Assembly (NCBI GenBank): GCA_017521465.1
Contig: JAFXCN010000002.1
Location: forward strand, 22,908 to 86,907
Length of the DNA stretch: 64,000 nt
Direction: 5' to 3'
From: Clostridia bacterium
Lineage (GTDB): Bacteria > Bacillota > Clostridia > TANB77 > UBA1234
Within the stretch, counting starts at the first letter, position 1, and every line of letters begins with the position of its first letter. The notes beneath the pieces were generated by a model. The model saw nothing but the letters and a program-made list of their open reading frames with translations, did not search any database and was not told where the DNA came from. A program made the translations under genes and the position numbers. This document shows positions 36,978-46,295 of the stretch, one piece after another.

Positions 36978-37992
36978 TGATTTCTCCTTCATTTTTATGC
37001 TTTTTTAATCCTACAATTATAATGCAAATTATTTGTATTAATCCTAAATATCCAAACACCGGAAATACCGTATTAACTAATTGTGAAAAACCTACTTTCG
37101 AAAGTAATACTGCTGCAATACATAAAAGTATGGATTTAATACTATAATTTTTTCTTCTCATCTCTAAAAATGCATACCCGCTAGATACTGCAGTTGTAAT
37201 TATTGCAGTCAATATTACTACTCCATAAAATACTGTTTGAAATTTTCCAAGCAAACTCGCTAATTTAACATTTGGCAATTCAAATGCAAGTATGTCTGGA
37301 TAATAAATATTAAGTATATTATACATCAATATTCCAATTGATAAAAATAATGTAGTTGAAAAAAATGTTATAAGTATTTTTTGATTAATATTTAATTTGT
37401 ATTCTTTGAAGGTTACCAGTATCGGAACTAATATTATTGAATTATAACTAACATATAGAATGCTCGACACAAGCCAACTAGATGTAAAGCTTTCCGATAT
37501 TTTGTATGATGTATTTGCAATCATTCCAGTTTCATATTTACCTGCTCCTAACATAAAAACACCTATTAGGATAAATGGAACTAATATTGTATTTACCGTT
37601 TCCAATCCCTTATACTTACACATGAATATACCGTAGCAGATCAAAGAACACAGCACACTTCCAAGCAAAAACGGAAACTTAAACTGTTGTTCAAAAAAAG
37701 CCGCGCAACCTGCTACCATAATACAAAAACATATAAAAAGAAATATTTCAAAAATAGATTTTAAAAATTTATTATTCAAAATAAGTTCATCATATTCTTG
37801 TATTTTCTTTTTATCAATAATATATAATGTTATAAAAATTACTATTCCAAATAAAATTCCAGACAATATAATGCCACAAAAACCATCATTCCCATATCTA
37901 TTAAAAAAAGATAAAATTTCTTGTCCAGATGCAAAACCAGCTCCTATTAGAGTTCCAATTATAATAAATAGGCACTTAAAAATATAATTCAT
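36970..37992 (-). CDS. YkvI-like membrane transporter
   Basis: 340 aa with about ten hydrophobic segments. N-terminal GTLIGAGFASGQEILSFF is the hallmark of YkvI-like proteins, distant relatives of LeuT-fold amino-acid/Na+ symporters. Substrate unknown. Start ATG 37992 follows AGGAGGG. First gene of the three-gene operon. A weak promoter candidate, TTTACC-17-TATACT, lies at 38039-38067 on the minus strand. Confidence 0.82.
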   Translation of the reverse strand: MNYIFKCLFIIIGTLIGAGFASGQEILSFFNRYGNDGFCGIILSGILFGIVIFITLYIIDKKKIQEYDELILNNKFLKSIFEIFLFICFCIMVAGCAAFFEQQFKFPFLLGSVLCSLICYGIFMCKYKGLETVNTILVPFILIGVFMLGAGKYETGMIANTSYKISESFTSSWLVSSILYVSYNSIILVPILVTFKEYKLNINQKILITFFSTTLFLSIGILMYNILNIYYPDILAFELPNVKLASLLGKFQTVFYGVVILTAIITTAVSSGYAFLEMRRKNYSIKSILLCIAAVLLSKVGFSQLVNTVFPVFGYLGLIQIICIIIVGLKKHKNEGEINE

Positions 37993-38144
37993 ATATCCCT
38001 CCTGGATTATAAAAATGTTAGTCTAATATAGCATAATTAGTATACCATATTTGCTTTTTCAGGTAAACATGTATCCCAATTATGATATTTCTTAAAATTA
38101 TAAATATTTCAAAAATAGAATTAAAATTACTCTTATTTGTTTTC

Positions 38145-38173
38145 TTGATTTTTTTATAGTTTTTTGGTATTAT
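38145..38173 (+). promoter_or_regulatory. Promoter for yhbY
   Basis: TTGATT (38145-38150), 17 bp, TATTAT (38168-38173). Confidence 0.6.
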
Positions 38174-38216
38174 TATTGCAAATTTGTTAACAACTAATTA
38201 TTTTAGGAGGTATAAA

Positions 38217-38510
38217 ATGTTAAAACCAAATCAAAGAGCTTATTTGAGAAAACTTGCTCAAACTATGTCACCAATATTTCAAGTTGGAAAAAACGGAGTT
38301 TCTGATAACCAAATAGAACAATTAATAAACGCTTTAGAAGCAAGAGAATTAATAAAAATAACCATTCTTAACACAACACCTGATGATAAACATTCTATCG
38401 CAGAAGAAATCGCAGACAAAACAGGTGCAGAAATTGTACATGTAATTGGAAATAAGTTGACGATATATAAGAGATCGGCTAATAATCCTAGAATAGAACT
38501 ACCAATGTAG
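38217..38510 (+). CDS. yhbY: YhbY-like ribosome assembly RNA-binding protein
   Basis: 97 aa CRM-domain protein. Family landmarks: LKPNQRAYLRKLA near the start, QVGKNGVSD (GxxG loop), ARELIKI, and NKLTIYKRS near the end. YhbY associates with pre-50S subunits. Start ATG 38217 follows AGGAGG; an earlier in-frame ATG (38184) precedes the ribosome site. Monocistronic. Confidence 0.94.
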   Translation: MLKPNQRAYLRKLAQTMSPIFQVGKNGVSDNQIEQLINALEARELIKITILNTTPDDKHSIAEEIADKTGAEIVHVIGNKLTIYKRSANNPRIELPM

Positions 38511-38528
38511 CAACACTCATTCACCGGA

Positions 38529-38655
38529 GATTTGAGTATCATAGTAAATTGCTGTAACGCAGTTCGTTTTCGCAGATGGTCGCTGCGCGGGCGGCGATTC
38601 GCCCTTTTCCATCAGCGAAAATGCTTCCTTCGGAAGCTTCGATACGCACAGAAAT
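38529..38655 (+). repeat. Repeat family B, copy B4
   Basis: GAGTATCATAG..GTAACGCAGTTCG, main stem TTTTCGC-AGATGG / CCATC-AGCGAAAA, then GCTTCC-TTC-GGAAGC. Compared with B5, GACGG/CCGTC became GATGG/CCATC: a compensatory pair change. Confidence 0.82.
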
Positions 38656-38670
38656 TTGATAAAATATCAA

Positions 38671-38703
38671 AAAAATAGTTGCCGTATGGCAACTATTTTT
38701 TTA
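38671..38703. terminator. Bidirectional terminator
   Basis: AATAGTTGCC-GTAT-GGCAACTATT with A-run and T-run, between yhbY (+) and the SLH gene (-). Confidence 0.85.
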
Positions 38704-38773
38704 TCTTCTGTACATCATTTATTTTCTCATCTGTATATTAAGAATCTTCTGTACTTTTAACATCTTTTGTATC

Positions 38774-39433
38774 TTAATATACTCTCATCAACGCAACTGC
38801 GGCTTCTGCTCTTGTTAGCTCTTCATAAGGTTTGATTTCATTTGTACTTAACATACCTTCTATCAACTCATAACGTGCTGCATGCACCAATAAGTCTTTT
38901 TCCTCATTTGTTAAAGAATTTATATCTGTATACAAAGATCTTTCATCTCTGTATTGAGATATCCCTTTCATGTTGATTTGAATCTTCGAAAGAATACAAA
39001 TCATCTCTATTCTTGTAATAGGTTCTGAAACATTTTTATCAGTATATTTTCCTTTTTCAATAACATTCTGAATTTCTGCTGCCGAAACATAAGGACCTGC
39101 CCAATTAGTAACTCTACATTCAGGCATTATAGAGAAATCAAAAGTAGCGTTAGTGGCAAGAACCATAGCTATTTTTATAAATTCTCCTCTTGTTATTTTC
39201 TCATCTGGTCTAAAATTTCCATCCGGATATCCTTCGATTAAGCCAATATTAGCAGCTTTTAAAACTTCTGATTTGGCCCAATGGTCTTGATATACGTATT
39301 CTCCTTGTTTGTCTTTTACGTAATTACCATATTTATCTTTTACACGTTCTACCAAATCTGGAAATTCAACTAATGCTAAACAAGTAGATGAAATCATTAT
39401 TAACATAAGTATAAATGCAACAAATCTTTTCAT
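38774..39433 (-). CDS. Secreted SLH-domain protein
   Basis: 219 aa. Signal peptide (residues 1-20, FILMLIMISSTCLA), then three S-layer homology units filling the protein: one with HWAKSEVLKAANIGLIEGY and FRPDEKITRGEFIKI, a second with WAGPYVSAAE and ITRIEMICIL, a third ending in YEELTRAEAAVALM. SLH repeats bind pyruvylated secondary cell-wall polymers. There is no other domain, so it may serve as a wall adaptor. It lies 94 bp after the MucBP-like gene; a second SLH-only gene lies on the other side. Confidence 0.9.
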   Translation of the reverse strand: MKRFVAFILMLIMISSTCLALVEFPDLVERVKDKYGNYVKDKQGEYVYQDHWAKSEVLKAANIGLIEGYPDGNFRPDEKITRGEFIKIAMVLATNATFDFSIMPECRVTNWAGPYVSAAEIQNVIEKGKYTDKNVSEPITRIEMICILSKIQINMKGISQYRDERSLYTDINSLTNEEKDLLVHAARYELIEGMLSTNEIKPYEELTRAEAAVALMRVY

Positions 39434-39527
39434 ATCTATCCCCTCGTTGTTTTCATTTTACAAGGATAGTTATCATTTTTCAATATTTGTAACTGTTTTG
39501 TAATATTAATTTAATTTCCATGTAATA

Positions 39528-42500
39528 TTAATGTGTTCCGCCTATTTCATAATCATTATTGCTTCTATAATTTGCTTCATATAACACAAAATTTCCTACT
39601 TCATTCACTGTTATTTCTTTTTCGTTTGGTAATTTTATTGTTTGAGTAGCATTTTCTTTTTGCCATTGAGTATTTTGATTTGGTTTACTATATCCTAAAT
39701 ATTCCCACGTATTATAATTTGTCTTAACGTTAAACTGAACTAATATATATCCATTTTTTAAGAATATTTCATTAGAATCTGTAAGCACCGATGGTAATTT
39801 TGTACCTTTAGCCACCGCAAGAGTGCTTGCTGGCAATCTATATTCCCCACTCCATGCTCCTATACTGTCTGAAAAGATAACGTTCGATATTGTTGTGTTT
39901 TCTTCTAATTTTATATATTTTTTTGTTGTAGTATGATAATACAAATCAACCTCTTGAACTTTTCCGGTTTCTTTATCTATAAAGAAATATTTTGGACTCA
40001 TTACAATTTCATTACTCTTCTTTCCTTTAGTTTTTAATTCAAACGATACTGAATATCCTAATTTCAATGCATATTTATATTTAGGATTATTTTGTCCAGC
40101 TTGCCCTATCGGTTGCTGTTTCACATTCAATTCAGCCTCTAATTCCCAACTAGGATCATTTGTTTCAGTTATCGTTAAATCATACACTCTTCCTATTACT
40201 TCTACAAATATTTTGTTTGCAGCAACGTAATTTTTGTTATCAGTATTCGCATTCAATTGAGCCATCAAAACTTTTTTGTCATCCATAGCATTTTCAGCTA
40301 TAACTCTAGTTTCTATATAGTATTCCTTACCATCAGCATCATACGCTCCTTCTTTGGCATTTCCAGAAAGTATAAATTTATATAACTCTTCTTTTAAAGC
40401 TAATGTATACCATGTGTTAGCTTTTATCAATTCTTTACTTGCTCCATTTATTATATAAACATCAAATGGGAACTTTATTTGCTTTAATTTTGCATATGAA
40501 TCTTTATTTACACCTTGGCTTGTATTATAAGTTCTATTTCCATATCCTTTTTCATCTATATGCATACCAGTGTTTGATATTTTTACAGAAAATTCTTCAT
40601 CTAACACTAATGCTTTTGCAACAACACCATTAGCATTTTTAGCAAGTTGTCCAATTTTCTGATTTGATAAAAGTGCTACACTATTATCTAAAATAGTGTT
40701 ATTCACCACTGGTGTATGTATTATAACTGAATTTGGTTTTACACTTTGCGTAATTGTATTGTTTGATTTTCCATTAATGTTTTTTATCTTTTTATATGTA
40801 ACACTTCCATCACTTTCATATATACCATTTGAAAGTGTTTTATCAATTGTGTAGCCATTTTTATATAAGGTTGTATTTTCCATTATTGATGGAATTATTT
40901 TTTGTGGTTTTTCTGTTATGTTTTCTTTCCAATCATTATTCGTTATTACTTGCCCATCAATAATTAATTTATCATTTCTAACTTTTGCTGCACTTACCGC
41001 TTCAAATTTCGCATAATCATAGCTTCCTACAACTGTTTTTACATATTTCATATCAGCAACTTCTAATTTTGGTAATGTTATTTCCTTAGTTAAATCTTTG
41101 TTGTATGAAATGTATGTATCTGGCGCTTCGTAAATAATAGTAGGTGTTGTATCTTTATTTGCTACTAATGTAACTTTTTCACCCGGCAATACTTTATTTA
41201 TTATTTCTGCCGTATCAGCTTTATAGACTTCTAAATATTTAAGCTTATAATATTTAGCACTTACAGGAATTTCATAAGTCGTTGTCACTTCTTTCTCTTC
41301 TCCATTGCAAATATACGGTTGAATAAATGTAACTTTAGACATTGTGATATCTGTTATTTCATCAAATGCATATTTTAAAATATAATTATATAATTTTACA
41401 TTCACGTAAACATTCTCACTTGTTGGAATTGCTTTTTCTACATCATATATTTCTTTATTTATTGCATTCGAATCAATCTTTGCTATTTCATCTGCATTAA
41501 GTTTTTCCGGAATTGCATCTAAAACTTCATATTCAAGCGTATTGTTACCTTTATTACTATAGTAAAATTCTACTACATAATCCATACTATAATTTATATT
41601 AGAAACATCTATGCTTATATTATATTGATTTGTTCCAGATTTCTTTTGATATTGTCCACCAATATATACTCCATTATTCTCATAATCTACATATTTTTTC
41701 AAGTCTAATGATGTAACAGCCGTTGGAATCTTGTCACTTGAATATTTTTCAACACTTGTACCTTTCATTAATTCACCAGTTGCTATATCAATATGTTTTA
41801 CAATTAAATTAATTTTTACCTCACTATATTTATAATAAAAAATAACATCTCTACTTTTGCCATTCCACGGAACAGTAACAGCATATTGATTATCTGAAGA
41901 AACATTTTTTCTTTCTCCATCTATTGAATAACCTGTTAACTCTAATATAGGATATTTATTATATACATCAAGTGAAAAAGCAATAGTTGATGGTCGTTTA
42001 GCTACTGTCGCTAATGTTAATTCTTTATCTACTATCTCTTTATTCGTATTTTCTATAATGTGTTTTACATTAAATTTTGGAACAGAATAATAAAATGTTA
42101 TTGTTGTATCTGTATTCGAATTTGGTATTTTAACTATATATTGTGAATCACTATTACTTTTTATCTCTTCATTAGAAGCTATTTTATAAGATACATTTGT
42201 ATAATTTTGATAATTTGTGTTTTCACCAATCGGCAATGAATATGCAATAATTTCAGCACCCTTAAATTCAACTTTCTTTGAATATTCTTTATCTACAATT
42301 TCTTTTCCTGTGCCTTTATCAACATGTTTAATAGTTAGGCTGCTACTCAAGGTTTGCGTTGGCGAATCATCACCAGTAGTGGATCCTTTTACAAATCTTC
42401 TTTGGCTTCCAACTTGTATTCCATTAACAGTTACTGTATATACATACTTTCCTGCTGTAGGGGTTGCAAGTGAAACCGTTTTAGCTCCAATTGCTGTACT

Positions 42501-43133
42501 TACATGTGAATTTTTTGTATCTATCTCTTTTCCACCAAAATAATATGGCGGATATGTTGATTTTAAAACATCTTTTGGCGGAACATCTTTCCCCCAATGA
42601 TAAGCTGCATTTCGTGCAATATATCTTGTCGAAGTTCCTTTTACAGTCATAAGTTTTCCATTTGAATCATACGGAGTTTCATTAAATGTAATTTTAATTG
42701 TAGAACCTACATATGACGGCTTGTCATAAGGAACTACTCTATATCCGGTTTTGTATGTTAAATTAGGACTCATACTTTCTATTTGTAATGTCTTTGAACA
42801 CACTATACATTTATATGTTCCTCCGGATACTTTAAACCAATGTCCGTTCATATTTTTACCACATTTCATACAAACATGATGTGAACTCCAACTATGTCCA
42901 AGAGCGCCTTGCTTTTCTGTTTTTGTAGTTGTTTTCCAAGACATTTTACATACTAAACATGTATATGTATTTACACCTGATTTAGTACAAGTAGCTGTAC
43001 TACCGGTTTTTATCATAGGAATACTTCTACTTCCATGTAATGTACAATATTGTGCAGCATTAACTTCATTTAGGCAAAAAAGGCAACCAAGAAAAAAGAA
43101 TAAAATAACGACTAAAACAATATTTTTTTTCAT
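39528..43133 (-). CDS. Giant secreted surface protein with MucBP-like repeats
   Basis: 1201 aa. Signal peptide (about residues 1-26), then a Cys-rich N-terminal region with CLVC, CMKC and CIVC knuckles suggesting Zn-ribbon repeats (about 27-120). Three MucBP-like repeats follow (roughly 255-340, 345-425, 430-535), each with a VKH(I/V) start and an xFYYS/K end. The remainder is beta-rich and not recognised. No LPXTG, SLH or membrane anchor is seen; flanking SLH-only proteins could tether it. Start ATG 43133 follows AGGAGGG, 10 bp after the upstream SLH gene. MucBP modules in other bacteria bind mucin-type glycans. Confidence 0.85.
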   Translation of the reverse strand: MKKNIVLVVILFFFLGCLFCLNEVNAAQYCTLHGSRSIPMIKTGSTATCTKSGVNTYTCLVCKMSWKTTTKTEKQGALGHSWSSHHVCMKCGKNMNGHWFKVSGGTYKCIVCSKTLQIESMSPNLTYKTGYRVVPYDKPSYVGSTIKITFNETPYDSNGKLMTVKGTSTRYIARNAAYHWGKDVPPKDVLKSTYPPYYFGGKEIDTKNSHVSTAIGAKTVSLATPTAGKYVYTVTVNGIQVGSQRRFVKGSTTGDDSPTQTLSSSLTIKHVDKGTGKEIVDKEYSKKVEFKGAEIIAYSLPIGENTNYQNYTNVSYKIASNEEIKSNSDSQYIVKIPNSNTDTTITFYYSVPKFNVKHIIENTNKEIVDKELTLATVAKRPSTIAFSLDVYNKYPILELTGYSIDGERKNVSSDNQYAVTVPWNGKSRDVIFYYKYSEVKINLIVKHIDIATGELMKGTSVEKYSSDKIPTAVTSLDLKKYVDYENNGVYIGGQYQKKSGTNQYNISIDVSNINYSMDYVVEFYYSNKGNNTLEYEVLDAIPEKLNADEIAKIDSNAINKEIYDVEKAIPTSENVYVNVKLYNYILKYAFDEITDITMSKVTFIQPYICNGEEKEVTTTYEIPVSAKYYKLKYLEVYKADTAEIINKVLPGEKVTLVANKDTTPTIIYEAPDTYISYNKDLTKEITLPKLEVADMKYVKTVVGSYDYAKFEAVSAAKVRNDKLIIDGQVITNNDWKENITEKPQKIIPSIMENTTLYKNGYTIDKTLSNGIYESDGSVTYKKIKNINGKSNNTITQSVKPNSVIIHTPVVNNTILDNSVALLSNQKIGQLAKNANGVVAKALVLDEEFSVKISNTGMHIDEKGYGNRTYNTSQGVNKDSYAKLKQIKFPFDVYIINGASKELIKANTWYTLALKEELYKFILSGNAKEGAYDADGKEYYIETRVIAENAMDDKKVLMAQLNANTDNKNYVAANKIFVEVIGRVYDLTITETNDPSWELEAELNVKQQPIGQAGQNNPKYKYALKLGYSVSFELKTKGKKSNEIVMSPKYFFIDKETGKVQEVDLYYHTTTKKYIKLEENTTISNVIFSDSIGAWSGEYRLPASTLAVAKGTKLPSVLTDSNEIFLKNGYILVQFNVKTNYNTWEYLGYSKPNQNTQWQKENATQTIKLPNEKEITVNEVGNFVLYEANYRSNNDYEIGGTH

Positions 43134-43143
43134 CTTATCCCTC

Positions 43144-43740
43144 CTAATTTGCAAGTCTATCAATTATAGTAGCTGCCTCCGCTCTATTCATTTCAGCATT
43201 CGGTCTAAATGTTCCATTAGGATTTCCTAATATTAGTCCGCTACTATATGCATGTTGAAGCAATGTTCTATCTTTACCAACAACACTAAAAATATCCGTA
43301 AATACTAGTTCTTTTGAATTATCAAAATCACTACTATTCAAAATCATATCTGCCATAGAAACTATGCGTGCCATTTCTATTCTAGATATATAATTATTAA
43401 TATTGTCTAAAGTTATAGTTCCTTCTTCAACTATTCCATATATTTCAGCAAGTTTAACATACGATGCAGCCCAATGATCAAAATCAACGTCAACACCTTG
43501 ACTTTCAAAATCAGCAGGCAAAAAAGTTGCCATTACTAATTTTATGAACTCTCCATATGTAACACTCTTTAATGGTTTATATGTTCCATCATCATAACCA
43601 TTAATAACACCTGCATCGGCAAGTTTATAAATAACTTCTGCTCCCCAATAAGAATCAGCAACATCACTAAATCTTATTGTTGCAAAACTTGTAATGCCAA
43701 TAAAAGCAAAACAAAAAATAAAAATTAAAATCTTCTTCAT
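43144..43740 (-). CDS. Secreted SLH-domain protein
   Basis: 198 aa. Signal peptide (residues 1-20), then three SLH units: FSDVADSYWGAEVIYKLADA with GYDDGTYKPLKSVTYGEF, a middle unit with DHWAASYVKLAEIYG, and a last with GNPNGTFRPNAEMNRAEAA. Same plan as the SLH gene at 38774. It lies 10 bp upstream of the giant protein and is probably co-transcribed, so the cluster is SLH - giant - SLH. Confidence 0.9.
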   Translation of the reverse strand: MKKILIFIFCFAFIGITSFATIRFSDVADSYWGAEVIYKLADAGVINGYDDGTYKPLKSVTYGEFIKLVMATFLPADFESQGVDVDFDHWAASYVKLAEIYGIVEEGTITLDNINNYISRIEMARIVSMADMILNSSDFDNSKELVFTDIFSVVGKDRTLLQHAYSSGLILGNPNGTFRPNAEMNRAEAATIIDRLAN

Positions 43741-43833
43741 AAAAGCACCTCCATTTTGTACTTAACATAATTATAGTATGTTTTTTCATACAAAACCATG
43801 GAAATGGATGGAAGGAAAAATATTCTCATCTAA

Positions 43834-43966
43834 CGAAAATTCGAGTATCATTCCAAGAAAATGTAACGCAGTTCGTTTTCGCAGACGGCCGCTACGCGGG
43901 TGGCAATTCGCCTTCTTCCGTCTGCGAAAATGTTTCCTTCGGAAACTTTGAGACACACAGAAATAT
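43834..43966 (+). repeat. Repeat family B, copy B5
   Basis: Best-preserved copy: CGAAAATTCGAGTATCATT, GTAACGCAGTTCG, main stem TTTTCGCAGACGG / CCGTCTGCGAAAA, loop GCGGGTGGCAATTCGCC, then GTTTCC-TTC-GGAAAC and GAGACACACAGAAAT. Confidence 0.85.
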
Positions 43967-43974
43967 ACTAATAT

Positions 43975-44010
43975 GAAAAATAAGTGTGACAAAAATCACA
44001 CTTATTTTTC
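43975..44010. terminator. Hairpin after repeat B5
   Basis: 15-bp stem GAAAAATAAGTGTGA / TCACACTTATTTTTC; terminator-like, though no + strand gene ends here. Confidence 0.6.
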
Positions 44011-44025
44011 ATACCTTTACTTTTC

Positions 44026-44050
44026 ACTATTAATTATTCACTCTTCACTA
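44026..44050. repeat. H repeat (TTCACTA cluster)
   Basis: TTTTCACTATTAATTATTCA then CTCTTCACTA between two hairpins. Confidence 0.6.
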
Positions 44051-44053
44051 AAT

Positions 44054-44101
44054 AAAAAAGATAGGTATTCAAAAACTTCATTTTGAATACCTATCTTTTT
44101 T
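44054..44101 (-). terminator. Terminator of the PII-like gene
   Basis: 21-bp stem (44054-44074 with 44081-44101); it overlaps the last bases of the stop codon. Confidence 0.9.
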
Positions 44102-44768
44102 ATTTACCCGTGATTCCTGCTACATCTGAAACTGGCAATGAAAACATTATCGCTTGTGCTTCTGTGTTTATTCCAGCTTTTTCTTTTATCGATTGCATTA
44201 TTTTATTTCTTTCTTCTCTTTTCGCAACAATTATAATTATTTCTTTTTCAGCACCAATTGTTGTTCCAAAAAACTTTTCTGAATTTTCGACTCCAGTTCC
44301 ACGAGCATGCATAACTGTTCCTCCATGTGCTCCCGCATCTCTTGCCGCTTCCATAACTTTATCCGTATATCCTCTGTTAGCAATTACAAAGATTGATTCA
44401 AATTCAGTTTCCATGACATATCCCTCTTCCTTATTATTATCAATTTCAGCAACTAAATAATCTAATGCTTTTTTGCTACTTATACTACTTATTGGGATTG
44501 TAAATGCTATTCCCTCTCCTGCTTTTGCTATTCCAAATTTTAATTTAAAATCTTCTAATATTTTTTTTGATTTTTCTTCTGTCATTGTACTAAACAATAT
44601 GCATTTTTCTCTATCACCAATTCCAAGATATTCTAGCATTTCATTTACTGCTGTTCCAGTTGCATATTTACCCAAAGTCATGCCTATATTATTTTTTTCA
44701 AAATAAGAAATATATTCTTCACTCATACTTCTTTTAGCAATTGTTATCATCAATACAACGTTTTGCAT
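44100..44768 (-). CDS. Tandem PII-like regulatory protein
   Basis: 222 aa. Two PII-like ferredoxin-fold halves: residues about 1-105 (VVLMITIAKRSMSEEYISYF ... AKAGEGIAFTIPISSIS) and 122-220 (ESIFVIANRGYTDKVMEAAR ... TEAQAIMFSLPVSDVAG). The second half has GAHGGTVMHARGTG, the loop region of PII proteins that binds ATP/ADP and 2-oxoglutarate. The first half lacks an equally clear version. It overlaps the DUF1538 gene by 35 bp with AAGGAGG inside it, so the two are coupled. Inference: a sensory subunit controlling the DUF1538 membrane protein, as GlnK does for AmtB. Confidence 0.82.
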   Translation of the reverse strand: MQNVVLMITIAKRSMSEEYISYFEKNNIGMTLGKYATGTAVNEMLEYLGIGDREKCILFSTMTEEKSKKILEDFKLKFGIAKAGEGIAFTIPISSISSKKALDYLVAEIDNNKEEGYVMETEFESIFVIANRGYTDKVMEAARDAGAHGGTVMHARGTGVENSEKFFGTTIGAEKEIIIIVAKREERNKIMQSIKEKAGINTEAQAIMFSLPVSDVAGITGK

Positions 44769-46272
44769 CTTGTAACCTCCTTGGAAATTCTATTATGCCA
44801 TCCTCTTCTGTTTGTACGGTTGATTTTATTTTCTTAGATTTAAATTTATATAATATTCCAACGATTTGAATAACAATTGTTGGCATCATTGCTATCATAG
44901 CAATAGTTCCAAAGGCTCCAGTCATAATATTTTCATGTCCAATTCCAGTACAAACTCCTATTGCAAAAGGAAGTACAAACACACTTGCCATCGTACCAAC
45001 AGAAACACCACCAGAATCAAATGCTATTGCAACAAACATATCTGGTGCAAAATGCATAAGAATCATAGAAATTAAATATCCTGGAATTACGATATATAAA
45101 ATATTCATTTCTGTAATTATTCTTATCATTGCCAAAGTTATTGCAAACATGGTTCCTATCGCTAAACTTGTAAACATTAATTTTTTTGAAATAGCACCAT
45201 CGGTTATATTATTTATCTGATCAACAAGTATTACAACTGCCGGTTCTACCCTAACTACAAAATAACCAATTACCATACCAATCAAAATAAGTGCCACATT
45301 TCCCATTTGTGCTATTTCAATTCCCAAGTGATTGCCTATTGGTAAAAAACCTATGTTAGCACCAGTCAAGAATAGCACTAAGCCTATAAATGTATATACA
45401 AGTCCTACTCCTATCTTTAACAATTCACTTTTTGAAATTTTTAATATAAAAATTTGATATATCACAAAGAAAAATATTATTGGCAAAAGCGCTACCGCAA
45501 CTTCTTTTATATATATTGGAAAAGCTTCCTTCAAAACAGAAAGTATTCCTGTTGAATCTAGAACTATCGGTGTAACTATGTTTTGATATGAAATATCTTT
45601 TATATTACAAATTAATCCTAAAATCATAACTGATAATATTGGTCCTGCTGAACACAATGCTACAAGCCCAAAACTATCACTTTCAGAGTTCTTGCTTTGT
45701 CTTACTGCTGCGATACCAATTCCAAATGCTATTATGAACGGAACAGTCATAGGCCCAGTTGTAACTCCACCAGAATCAAACGCTATTGGTAAAATTGTTT
45801 CTGGAACAAAGAATGACATTATAAATATTCCTAAATAACAAATTGCTAATATATGTGATAATTTTATATTGAAAATTATTCTAACCAAAGCAAATGCTAA
45901 AAATATTCCAACACCAATCGCTACTGCAAGAATAATTGGAACATCAACGATCTGACTGGCCAAAACTTGCAAATCTGGCTCCGCTATCGTAATAACAGAG
46001 CCAAAAACAAATGCAATTAATAATATTAATAAAATTCTTTTTGAACTCGATAAATGTGCCCCTATTCGTTCACCTATAGTTGTCATTGATATTTCTGCCC
46101 CAAGTGTAAATACCCCTATTCCAATTATTAATAATATTGCTCCCGAAATAAATAACATCAATGTGTCATTAGATGTTGGAACTATTGTAAAGCAAAGAAG
46201 TAATATAATCGCTGTAATTGGCAAAACCGACATTAATGATTCTTTTATTTTTTCCTTTATTTTCTCACTCAA
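44734..46272 (-). CDS. DUF1538 membrane protein
   Basis: 512 aa with about 12 hydrophobic segments. Two homologous halves, each with a Gly-rich signature: FDSGGVTTGPMTVPFIIAFG and FDSGGVSVGTMASVFVLPFA. This is the DUF1538 layout, a presumed transporter of unknown substrate. Start chosen as TTG 46272, six bases after GAGGTG; GTG 46281 would leave no ribosome-site spacing. It sits between the 189-aa gene (24 bp upstream) and the PII-like gene (overlapping). Confidence 0.85.
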   Translation of the reverse strand: MSEKIKEKIKESLMSVLPITAIILLLCFTIVPTSNDTLMLFISGAILLIIGIGVFTLGAEISMTTIGERIGAHLSSSKRILLILLIAFVFGSVITIAEPDLQVLASQIVDVPIILAVAIGVGIFLAFALVRIIFNIKLSHILAICYLGIFIMSFFVPETILPIAFDSGGVTTGPMTVPFIIAFGIGIAAVRQSKNSESDSFGLVALCSAGPILSVMILGLICNIKDISYQNIVTPIVLDSTGILSVLKEAFPIYIKEVAVALLPIIFFFVIYQIFILKISKSELLKIGVGLVYTFIGLVLFLTGANIGFLPIGNHLGIEIAQMGNVALILIGMVIGYFVVRVEPAVVILVDQINNITDGAISKKLMFTSLAIGTMFAITLAMIRIITEMNILYIVIPGYLISMILMHFAPDMFVAIAFDSGGVSVGTMASVFVLPFAIGVCTGIGHENIMTGAFGTIAMIAMMPTIVIQIVGILYKFKSKKIKSTVQTEEDGIIEFPRRLQDAKRCIDDNNC

Positions 46273-46295
46273 GTATTTCACCTCATCATTTGTAT

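Larger units (their letters stand above)
43741..44099. other. Gene-free stretch between SLH and PII-like genes
   Basis: About 360 bp: upstream region of the SLH operon, family B copy B5, a 15-bp hairpin, an H cluster and the PII-gene terminator. The short frame across B5 is not credible. Confidence 0.72.

Noticed and set aside
43786..43992. Minus-strand frame of 68 aa
   Set aside because: Read-through of repeat B5.
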